Source of the DNA: Anaerolineales bacterium
Lineage (GTDB): Bacteria; Chloroflexota; Anaerolineae; Anaerolineales; UBA11657
DNA: 15,221 nucleotides
Reading direction: 5' to 3'
Assembly (NCBI GenBank): GCA_947503585.1
Contig: CANNEJ010000007.1
Span: 1-15,221, forward strand
Shown: one piece after another, positions 1-6,252 of the stretch
Layout: every line of letters starts with the position of its first letter
Position numbering within the stretch: position 1 is the first letter of the stretch
Notes under the pieces: model-generated
What the model was told of the DNA's origin: nothing
The model's input: only the letters and a program-made list of their open reading frames with translations
Databases searched by the model: none
Made by a program: the position numbers and the translations under genes

Positions 1-1540
1 CGTAACCCAAACCGTCACGCCCATAGAACACGATGATATTTTTTGCAGAAGCCAGTGCCTGCGCAGCGCCGGCGCTGGCAGCAGCCACACCCGCGGGCAG
101 CTCTTTACCCGCCCGCAGTTGCGCCGTCAGTTCCGTCAGTGCCGTTACGGTGCGCGCTTCGTTGCCGTACACATAACGCAGCACATGGGATGCGCATGAA
201 TCCGCTGTTGTGCTGCGCCCGTTGAGTACAACTAACTGCGCACGGCTTTTATCGAGTGTCGCACCGGCTTTGGTGGCAGCCTGGCGCACGCGCAGCCACC
301 ACACTGGCGCTTCTTCTTCAAGGTCAGTGGCTACCAGCACAATCACAGTGTCGCCACCGGCGCGCGCAATATCGGTGCCCGCGCCAACACCCACCTGTTG
401 CACCACATCGCCGCCGCCCATGGCGCCCGGCCACTGCGCCACACGGCCACCCGTGCCTTCCATTAGGCGCCGCAGCGCAAACAAATCCTCATTGGACAGG
501 CGCTCGCCCGCCAGGGCTGCCACCGCGCCCGGCGCCGCTTGCATGCGCGCGGCCACTACCGCAAGCGCCTCTTCCCAAGTGGCCTCCACCAGCTGCCCGC
601 CCCGCCGCACCAGCGGCACCCGCAGGCGGTCAACACTGGTCGCAAAGTGCTGACCAAAGCGGCCCTTGTCACAGATCCAGGTTTCATTCACCAGCTCGTT
701 CTGGCGCGGCATCACGCGCTTGATTACAAGATCGCCGGCCACGCCGGAGCGGCGCGTATTCAAATGCAGATTGCATCCCACGGGGCAATGCGTGCAAATC
801 GAATCAGAGTGCTTGAGCTCCCACGGGCGTGCGCCAAAGCGGAAGTCCGCGGTGGTCAGCGCACCCACCGGACAAATGTCGGTGGTGTTGCCGGAAAAGT
901 AGCTGTCAAAGCCGGGGTCAGAGTGCGTCACAATTTGCAGGCTGCGCCCGCGTTGGTCAAACCCGATCACGGGATCGCCCGCAATATCCTCCTGAAAACG
1001 CGTGCAGCGCGCGCACTGAATGCAGCGCTCCCGATCCAGGTAAATCAAATCGCCAAGCGGCACGTGCTTCTCAAGCCTGATCTTCTCGTCGAACACAAAG
1101 CGCGAACTGCCGGGGCCGTGCCGCATCGTCAGGTTCTGCAACGGGCACTCACCGCCTTTGTCGCATACCGGGCAGTCCAGTGGGTGCGATGTGAGAATTA
1201 ACTCCACCACATCTTTGCGCGCGCTTTCCACCGCTGCGGTTGTCGTGCGCACATGCATGCCGGCTGCCACCGGCGTCGTACATGCCGTTTGCAATTTTGG
1301 CAGCCAGGCAATTTTGGGCTGGCCGTCTTCATCCAGCACGGCGGCACCGGTGGCACGATCGCGCTGCGGCATGCCAATCTCCACCAGGCACATGCGGCAC
1401 ATGCCTACCGGGTCCAGCTTGGGGTGATAGCAAAACACAGGAATGTCGTTGCCCACCGTCTTGGCTGCATCCACAACAATCGTGCCGGCCGCAGCTGTCA
1501 CCGGCTGGCCATCCACAAAAAAAGAAACTGGTTCAGGCAT
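1..1540 (-). CDS. nuoG: NADH-quinone oxidoreductase subunit G (NuoG), N-terminal 513 residues, cut by the window edge
   Basis: This is the largest peripheral-arm subunit of respiratory complex I and carries most of the electron wire between NADH/FMN and quinone. I translated it by hand from the ATG at 1538-1540; it stays open to base 1. The N-terminal ferredoxin-like part has the [2Fe-2S] ligands C37, C48, C51 and C87. The His/Cys3 [4Fe-4S] set follows at H119, C123, C126, C132. The next [4Fe-4S] set is C173, C176, C179, C223. A molybdopterin-oxidoreductase-type cysteine motif, C249, C252, C256, C290, then opens the large C-terminal domain. That fourth set corresponds to cluster N7, which many homologues have lost. 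The gene follows nuoF after a 70-base gap, and I see no clear Shine-Dalgarno sequence before the ATG. The rest of NuoG and probably nuoH-N lie beyond the left edge. Identity is secure; completeness cannot be judged. Confidence 0.97.
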   Translation of the reverse strand, partial: MPEPVSFFVDGQPVTAAAGTIVVDAAKTVGNDIPVFCYHPKLDPVGMCRMCLVEIGMPQRDRATGAAVLDEDGQPKIAWLPKLQTACTTPVAAGMHVRTTTAAVESARKDVVELILTSHPLDCPVCDKGGECPLQNLTMRHGPGSSRFVFDEKIRLEKHVPLGDLIYLDRERCIQCARCTRFQEDIAGDPVIGFDQRGRSLQIVTHSDPGFDSYFSGNTTDICPVGALTTADFRFGARPWELKHSDSICTHCPVGCNLHLNTRRSGVAGDLVIKRVMPRQNELVNETWICDKGRFGQHFATSVDRLRVPLVRRGGQLVEATWEEALAVVAARMQAAPGAVAALAGERLSNEDLFALRRLMEGTGGRVAQWPGAMGGGDVVQQVGVGAGTDIARAGGDTVIVLVATDLEEEAPVWWLRVRQAATKAGATLDKSRAQLVVLNGRSTTADSCASHVLRYVYGNEARTVTALTELTAQLRAGKELPAGVAAASAGAAQALASAKNIIVFYGRDGLGY

Positions 1541-1610
1541 GGCGGCTGCTAATAAATTGCGAATGCACAGTCACAAATTTTACTTTGAGAATTTGGTTGC
1601 GCCGCGTGCG
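1541..1610 (-). promoter_or_regulatory. AT-rich nuoF-nuoG gap with imperfect inverted repeat and possible weak promoter
   Basis: This is the only wide spacer inside the nuo cluster (70 bases; the others are 15-37), and it is clearly more AT-rich than the flanking genes. On the coding strand TTGTGA is followed 16 bases later by TATTAG, which ends 8 bases before the nuoG ATG. Each hexamer matches 4 of 6 consensus positions. The same stretch forms an imperfect inverted repeat: AAATTTGTGA, an 8-base spacer, then TCGCAATTT. It could be an internal promoter, an operator of the CRP/FNR type with the wrong spacing, or merely AT-rich spacer. The promoter reading is inference. Confidence 0.25.
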
Positions 1611-2921
1611 TCAGCTCACGGGCTGTGCAACTTTGGCGCGGGCAGCGGGCTTGGCCGGCACGGCAGCTGCCACCGCCACATGCTGTTCGTAGTCAGCCGG
1701 AAACAACTTGAGGCTGGAGACTACGGCGCTCGTCGCAAAATCACCCAGCGGGCACAGGCACTTTCCACCAATCTGCTGCGTAACATCACTCAACAAAGCC
1801 AGGTCTGCCGCCTGCACCCCGCCCGCTTGCACACGGTCCAGAATATGCGTCATCCAGTAGGTGCCTTCGCGGCACGGCGTGCACTTGCCGCAGGACTCAT
1901 GCTTGAAGAAATGCGTGGTCTTCATCGCCACCCAGCTCATGTCAACCGTTTCATCCATGAGAATGATGGACGCCGAACCGAGCTGCGAACCCAGTGCGGC
2001 CACATCCTCGTAAGTGAGGCGCGTGTCCAGCACTTTGTCGGTGGCTGCCAAAATGGGGGCTGATGCCCCGCTAGGCAAAATGGCCTTGAGCGCCCGGCCG
2101 CCACGAATGCCGCCGGCCAACCCATAAATCAATTCGCGAAACGTAATGCCAAACGGCACTTCATAATTTCCGGCATTGGCAACATGGCCGGACAGGCACA
2201 TGACTTTTGTGCCGGGGCTGCTTTCTGTGCCCAGCGTGCGGTACCACTGCGCGCCACGCGCCACAATCGGCGGAATGTTTGCCAGTGTCTCGGTGTTGTT
2301 CACCACGGTGGGCTGCCCGTACAGGCCGCGGTCGGCGGGAAATGGCGGCTTGAGGCGCGGCTGTCCCAGCTTGCCCTCAATCGATTCGAGCAGCGCGCTC
2401 TCTTCGCCGCAAATGTAAGCGCCAGCGCCCAGGTGGTTGTGCACCGCCAGTGAATACTGCGTGCCCAGCACATTTTTTCCAAGCAGGCCAGCCGCATGCA
2501 ACTCCGCAATTTGCGCATCCAGCCGCGCGGCCAGCTCCCAAAACTCACCCCGCAAATAGTTGTACGCCGTGCTCGCTTGCGCAGCGTAAGACGCAATCAT
2601 TAAGCCCTCAAGGAACTGGAACGGATTGCGCTCCATAATCTCGCGGTCTTTAAAAGTGCCGGGTTCTGACTCGTCAGAATTGGCAACCACGTAGCGCGGA
2701 AAGCGATTGCTAAGAAAGGACCACTTGACGCCGGTGGGGAAACCCGCGCCGCCGCGGCCGCGCAAGCCACTGGCCTTGATCAGATCGATCACGGCTTGTG
2801 GAGTCATGCTGGTTACAACAGTGCGGTACGCATCAAAGCCGCCGCTGGCTTGGTAAGCAGCCAGCTGATTGATGTTCTCCAGGCCGGGCAACCGGTGGCG
2901 CAAGACTACGTGTTCTATCAT
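1611..2921 (-). CDS. nuoF: NADH-quinone oxidoreductase subunit F (NuoF, FMN/NADH-binding, 436 aa)
   Basis: NuoF binds NADH and FMN and passes electrons to cluster N3 at the tip of complex I. The nucleotide-binding glycine-rich loop GRGGAGFPTGVKW lies at residues 55-67. The FMN-site motif ESEPGTFKDR is near 84-93. The N3 motif ESCGKCTPCREG gives C344, C347 and C350, with the fourth ligand most likely C390 in CLCPLGD. The frame stays open upstream to 3059, but those extra residues overlap nuoE and match nothing expected. The ATG at 2919-2921 is preceded by GGGGAG seven bases away and lies 14 bases after the nuoE stop, so I take it as the start. Length fits the family (about 420-440 residues). 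The tail after residue 415 is Ala/Pro/Lys-rich and poorly conserved. It sits in the standard E-F-G order. Confidence 0.98.
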   Translation of the reverse strand: MIEHVVLRHRLPGLENINQLAAYQASGGFDAYRTVVTSMTPQAVIDLIKASGLRGRGGAGFPTGVKWSFLSNRFPRYVVANSDESEPGTFKDREIMERNPFQFLEGLMIASYAAQASTAYNYLRGEFWELAARLDAQIAELHAAGLLGKNVLGTQYSLAVHNHLGAGAYICGEESALLESIEGKLGQPRLKPPFPADRGLYGQPTVVNNTETLANIPPIVARGAQWYRTLGTESSPGTKVMCLSGHVANAGNYEVPFGITFRELIYGLAGGIRGGRALKAILPSGASAPILAATDKVLDTRLTYEDVAALGSQLGSASIILMDETVDMSWVAMKTTHFFKHESCGKCTPCREGTYWMTHILDRVQAGGVQAADLALLSDVTQQIGGKCLCPLGDFATSAVVSSLKLFPADYEQHVAVAAAVPAKPAARAKVAQPVS

Positions 2922-2928
2922 GTTAATT

Positions 2929-2934
2929 CTCCCC
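2929..2934 (-). promoter_or_regulatory. Ribosome binding site of nuoF
   Basis: The coding strand reads GGGGAG, seven bases before the ATG at 2919-2921. It rules out the longer upstream reading of nuoF that would overlap nuoE by over 120 bases. Confidence 0.75.
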
Positions 2935-2935
2935 G

Positions 2936-3427
2936 CTATTCCGTTTGAAGCTTGGCCACCAAGGCCTTCACGCTCTCCAGCGTTTGGTTTTCGTGAAATG
3001 TCAGCCCGGCACCGTTTTGAACCTGAAACATGGGCGCGCGATCGCATGCTGCCAGGCACATCACACCCTCCACCGTCACCTTTCCGTCAGCGGTGGTGCC
3101 GCCCATCTCCACACCCAAATGCGCGCACACCGCGGCCGCAAATTCGTCGGCGCCCCGCAAAGCGCACGGCAAGTCGGTGCAAATTTGAATGCGGTGCCTG
3201 CCGGCCTGCTTGTCGTAGTACAGCGTATAAAAGCCCACAATCGATGCCACCTGCGTCGGCGCAATCTCACACAGCACCGCAACTTCATCTATTGCGGCTG
3301 CCGGCACATAATTTTCCGCGCGCTGCGCCAGGTACAGCAGCGGCATCACCGCCGAGCGCTTATTGTCTGCGGGGTAGCGCGCCAGGATCGCGGCAACCTC
3401 ATCGGGGTATTTTTGCAATAGGCTCAT
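2936..3427 (-). CDS. nuoE: NADH-quinone oxidoreductase subunit E (NuoE, [2Fe-2S] thioredoxin-like, 163 aa)
   Basis: NuoE is the small peripheral subunit next to NuoF that holds [2Fe-2S] cluster N1a. The four expected ligands are visible: C83 and C88 in ICTDLPCALRG, then C124 and C128 in VMCLAACDRAP. The N-terminal helical part (residues 1-75, with the conserved VASIVGFYTLY stretch) precedes the thioredoxin-like fold. At 163 residues it is normal for the family. The start is the ATG at 3425-3427, 37 bases after the nuoD stop, with no strong Shine-Dalgarno. The spacer before it is AT-rich and carries the decamer TTCACTAGCG, which also occurs before nuoA. The stop is 14 bases before nuoF. Confidence 0.97.
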   Translation of the reverse strand: MSLLQKYPDEVAAILARYPADNKRSAVMPLLYLAQRAENYVPAAAIDEVAVLCEIAPTQVASIVGFYTLYYDKQAGRHRIQICTDLPCALRGADEFAAAVCAHLGVEMGGTTADGKVTVEGVMCLAACDRAPMFQVQNGAGLTFHENQTLESVKALVAKLQTE

Positions 3428-3464
3428 GGTGATCAGTGTGCGCTAGTGAATTTAATTGAAATTG

Positions 3465-4700
3465 CTAGCGGTCAACATCGCCAAGCACAATATCAATCGA
3501 GCCAATTATTGCAACCAGGTCTGCCACCAGATAACCCCTGCTAAGCCAGGAAAGCACCTGGAGCGTATTGAATGACGGCGTGCGGAAGTGCACGCGGCGC
3601 GGATTTGGTCCGCCATCGCCGGCCAGCAGGCAGCCCAGTTCGCCGCGCGGCGACTCGGTGGCAGCATACACTTCGCCGTCCGGCGCCGGAAAGCCATCGG
3701 TCCAATACTTGAAATGATGGATCACCGCTTCCATACTGCGGCCCAGCTCCGCCCGCGGCGGCGGCGCAAATTTGCGGTCAGAGGTAATGAAGGGGCCGGG
3801 CTTCAGCAGGCGCAGCCCCTGCCGGATAATCTTGATCGATTCGCGAAACTCGCGCATGCGCACGCGGTAGCGCGCGTATACATCACAGCCGGTTTCCAAC
3901 GGCACCTCAAACTCAAAGTTTTCGTAGCCGGAATATGGCATTGCACGCCGCACATCGAAGTTCACGCCCGAGCCGCGCAGCGCCGGGCCCGTCATGCCCC
4001 ACGCCAGCGCTTCATCGCCATCCACAATGCCAATGTCGATTGTGCGCGCCAGATAAATCGGATTCTTGTCCAGCAGGCGCTCATAGTCATCCAGCTTTCC
4101 GGGAAGGTAATCGAGAAACGACTCGACCGCCGCCGGAAACTCGGCGGGCACATCGCGCCACACGCCGCCGGGGCGAATGTACGAGGTCATCATGCGCTGT
4201 CCGCCGATCAGCTCGAACAAATCCATGATGCGCTCCCGGTCGCGGAAGCAGTAGATGAGGATGCTGCTGGCGTTCAGGTCAATCGCGGAAGTGCCCAGCC
4301 ACACAAGATGCGAGGCAATGCGCTGCAGTTCCGCACAGATGACGCGCAGCACCTGTGCGCGCTCCGGCACTTCAATTGCGCACAGCTTCTCAATCGCCAG
4401 GCAATACGTCAGGTTGTTGCCCATGTTGTTGAGGTAGTCCATGCGGTCGGTCATCACCAGCGCCTTGAGGAAGGTTTTGGCCTCCATGTTCTTCTCAATG
4501 CCGGTGTGCAGGAAGCCCACGTCTGGAATGCAAGACACCACCTCTTCGCCGTCCAGCTCCAGCAACAGGCGCAGTACGCCATGCGTACTGGGATGCTGCG
4601 GCCCCAGGTTCAGCAGCATGGTCTCGCCCGTAGCTGCGCGCGGACTGAAGAGATGCTTCAGCTCCTCCACCGTGGTTTCAAGTTCGCGAACCTGGCTCAT
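3465..4700 (-). CDS. nuoD: NADH-quinone oxidoreductase subunit D (NuoD, 49 kDa subunit, 411 aa)
   Basis: NuoD is the [NiFe]-hydrogenase-like subunit that forms the quinone pocket with NuoB at the foot of the peripheral arm. The quinone-site loop GPQHPSTHG lies at residues 33-41, with H36 and H40 as the expected conserved histidines. The family-typical stretches VGFLHTGIEKNME (near 61-73) and TDRMDYLNNMGNN (near 84-96) follow. The protein ends with the usual IGSIDIVLGDVDR. Hydrogenase nickel ligands are absent, as in all complex I members, and nothing fuses it to NuoC. The ATG at 4698-4700 lies 18 bases after the nuoC stop. Length is normal (about 400). Confidence 0.98.
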   Translation of the reverse strand: MSQVRELETTVEELKHLFSPRAATGETMLLNLGPQHPSTHGVLRLLLELDGEEVVSCIPDVGFLHTGIEKNMEAKTFLKALVMTDRMDYLNNMGNNLTYCLAIEKLCAIEVPERAQVLRVICAELQRIASHLVWLGTSAIDLNASSILIYCFRDRERIMDLFELIGGQRMMTSYIRPGGVWRDVPAEFPAAVESFLDYLPGKLDDYERLLDKNPIYLARTIDIGIVDGDEALAWGMTGPALRGSGVNFDVRRAMPYSGYENFEFEVPLETGCDVYARYRVRMREFRESIKIIRQGLRLLKPGPFITSDRKFAPPPRAELGRSMEAVIHHFKYWTDGFPAPDGEVYAATESPRGELGCLLAGDGGPNPRRVHFRTPSFNTLQVLSWLSRGYLVADLVAIIGSIDIVLGDVDR

Positions 4701-4718
4701 GTGGTTATTGCCGTGCGG

Positions 4719-5240
4719 CTAACTGGTCGCATATTTCTTGCGCGCATCGATCTCACGCTTATTAAATGTGAACTGCACTTCTTCGTAGCCCAGCGGATAG
4801 TCTTTGCGATGCGGGTGCCCCTCCCAATCTGCCGGCATCAAAATGCGGCGCAGATCCGGGTGGCCTTCAAAGCCGATGCCCATCATGTCAAACGCCTCGC
4901 GCTCGGGCCAGTTGGCCGACGGCCAGATTCCGGAAATGCTTGGCGCAACCGGCTCAGCGCCGGGCAGCAACACCTTCAGGCGCAGGCGCGTGTTCTGCAC
5001 CAGTGCATACACAATGTAGAAAAGTGCGAAGCGCGGCTCCTGCGGAGAATAATCCACCGCGCCAATGTCCACCAGCACGTTGTAGCCAAGTGCGGGCTCG
5101 TCGCGCAAGTACCGGCACACTGCCACCAGGCTGGCACTGTCAATCTGCAGCGTAATGTCCCCGCGAAACTCCGCCTTGCCCAGCACGCCGTGCGGAAAGC
5201 GCTCTTGCAGCGCGCTAATAGTCCGCTCTAAATGGCTCAC
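4719..5240 (-). CDS. nuoC: NADH-quinone oxidoreductase subunit C (NuoC, 30 kDa subunit, 173 aa)
   Basis: NuoC is a structural peripheral-arm subunit that packs against NuoD. The signature is the C-terminal block with WPEREAFDMMGIGFEGHPDL, then RRILMPADWEGHPHRKDYPLG, an exact family pattern. Two non-ATG starts compete: TTG at 5244-5246 and GTG at 5238-5240. GGAG directly abuts the TTG but lies six bases from the GTG, so I choose GTG, which removes two residues. The gene begins 15 bases after the nuoB stop and ends 18 bases before nuoD. It is separate from NuoD, unlike the fused NuoCD of enterobacteria. Length is within the usual range for stand-alone NuoC. Confidence 0.96.
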   Translation of the reverse strand: MSHLERTISALQERFPHGVLGKAEFRGDITLQIDSASLVAVCRYLRDEPALGYNVLVDIGAVDYSPQEPRFALFYIVYALVQNTRLRLKVLLPGAEPVAPSISGIWPSANWPEREAFDMMGIGFEGHPDLRRILMPADWEGHPHRKDYPLGYEEVQFTFNKREIDARKKYATS

Positions 5241-5246
5241 TATCAA

Positions 5247-5250
5247 CTCC
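5247..5250 (-). promoter_or_regulatory. Ribosome binding site deciding the nuoC start
   Basis: GGAG on the coding strand stands six bases before the GTG at 5238-5240 and directly abuts the in-frame TTG at 5244-5246. Spacing favours the GTG. Confidence 0.6.
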
Positions 5251-5255
5251 GGATG

Positions 5256-5738
5256 CTATGCCCAGCGCGCGAGTTTCTCGCCGCGCACTTTCTCGTGCAA
5301 CTTAAGGAAGCCGTCAATGAGGGCCTCAGGGCGCGGCGGACAGCCGGCAATGTAAACATCGACCGGCACCACCTCATCCACTCCCTGCACCAACGCGTAA
5401 TTGTTGAACACGCCGCTGCAAGAAGCGCAGTCGCCCATGCTGATCACCCACTTTGGATCCGGCATTTGGTCGTACAGGCGGCGCAGCACTGGCGCCATCT
5501 TGCGTGTGACACGCCCGGCCACAATCATCAAGTCCGCCTGGCGCGGCGAGGCGCGCATCAGCTCCATGCCAAAGCGCGACGCGTCGTAGGTGCCGGCTTG
5601 TGTTGCGATCATCTCCATTGCACAGCAGGCCAGGCCAAACAGCATCGGCCAGATTGCGCCGGCGCGGCCCCAGTTCACCACGGTCTCCAGAGAAGTAGTA
5701 ACCACGCCCATGTTGCCCAGCTTTTGTTCTGCGCCCAT
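5256..5738 (-). CDS. nuoB: NADH-quinone oxidoreductase subunit B (NuoB, cluster N2 subunit, 160 aa)
   Basis: NuoB holds the terminal [4Fe-4S] cluster N2 that reduces quinone at the NuoB/NuoD interface. All four ligands are present: the tandem pair C38-C39 in GLACCAMEM, C104 in MGDCASCSG and C133 in AGCPPRPE. The RVTRKMAPVLRRLYDQMPDPKW region is typical. The ATG at 5736-5738 has GGAG ten bases upstream (5749-5752). The gene starts 31 bases after nuoA and ends 15 bases before nuoC, so it is surely cotranscribed with them. It lacks the long N-terminal extension of some homologues. Confidence 0.98.
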   Translation of the reverse strand: MGAEQKLGNMGVVTTSLETVVNWGRAGAIWPMLFGLACCAMEMIATQAGTYDASRFGMELMRASPRQADLMIVAGRVTRKMAPVLRRLYDQMPDPKWVISMGDCASCSGVFNNYALVQGVDEVVPVDVYIAGCPPRPEALIDGFLKLHEKVRGEKLARWA

Positions 5739-5769
5739 TTATTTCACGCTCCAGATCCCGGCAAGGACT

Positions 5770-6141
5770 CTATTCCCATTCCAGCGCACCGCGCTTCCAA
5801 ACATACACATAGCCCACCAGCAATATTGCAACAAACACCAGCATCTCCAGCAGCCCAAACATGCCAAGTTTGCGCAACACCACTGCCCACGGTAAAAAGA
5901 ACACCACCTCAATATCAAACAAGATGAAAAGCACCGCCACAAGGTAGTAGCGCACGGGCACGCGACGCACAGCCTCACCAATTGGAGTCATGCCGGACTC
6001 ATACGGCATCAGCTTCTCGGGGGTGTCACGGCGCGGGCCAAGCATGTGCCCCAAAAATGCGACCAAGCCTGCCAATCCAACGGAAACCGCCAGATAAATG
6101 CCGACCGGCAAGTAATCTTGGATGAGCAGCTGAACTGGCAC
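5770..6141 (-). CDS. nuoA: NADH-quinone oxidoreductase subunit A (NuoA, membrane subunit, 123 aa)
   Basis: NuoA is a small membrane subunit at the junction of the peripheral and membrane arms. Three hydrophobic segments are visible at about residues 12-33, 64-88 and 94-115. The loop after the first contains the conserved KLMPYESGMTPIG, and the second begins RYYLVAVLFILFDIEVVF, the family hallmark. The start is GTG at 6139-6141. No ATG is available upstream before an in-frame TAA, and no convincing Shine-Dalgarno is seen. It is the first gene of the nuo operon and follows sigA after 111 bases, so a nuo promoter would lie in that gap or further upstream. Confidence 0.96.
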   Translation of the reverse strand: MPVQLLIQDYLPVGIYLAVSVGLAGLVAFLGHMLGPRRDTPEKLMPYESGMTPIGEAVRRVPVRYYLVAVLFILFDIEVVFFLPWAVVLRKLGMFGLLEMLVFVAILLVGYVYVWKRGALEWE

Positions 6142-6252
6142 GGATGGTATCGCTAGTGAAAACCGCTTGTACTTTTATTTACAAACGTGCGTGTAGTTTA
6201 TCACAATCTACGAAACGGCTGCCCAATTGCAGGCGGGTGCACGGTTGGCGGC
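6142..6252 (-). promoter_or_regulatory. sigA-nuoA intergenic region, likely nuo leader or promoter region
   Basis: This 111-base gap is the natural place for the nuo promoter. Its half nearest nuoA is AT-rich. On the coding strand it has TTGTGATAAACT, then an inverted repeat TTGTA-8 bases-TACAA (6167-6184), then the decamer TTCACTAGCG (6151-6160) that also precedes nuoE. I cannot fix a -35/-10 pair with good spacing. I see no GC-rich hairpin with a T-run after sigA, so read-through from sigA into nuoA is also possible. Confidence 0.35.

Noticed and set aside
2922..3059. N-terminal extension of NuoF to 3059
   Set aside because: It would overlap the nuoE coding region, matches no NuoF N-terminus, and a good ribosome site favours the ATG at 2919-2921.
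3588..5231. 547-codon plus-strand open frame antisense to nuoD and nuoC
   Set aside because: It is the mirror of two clear genes in a GC-rich genome, is rich in His, Arg, Gln and Ala as such shadows are, and has no recognisable domain. The opposite strand carries full complex I motifs.
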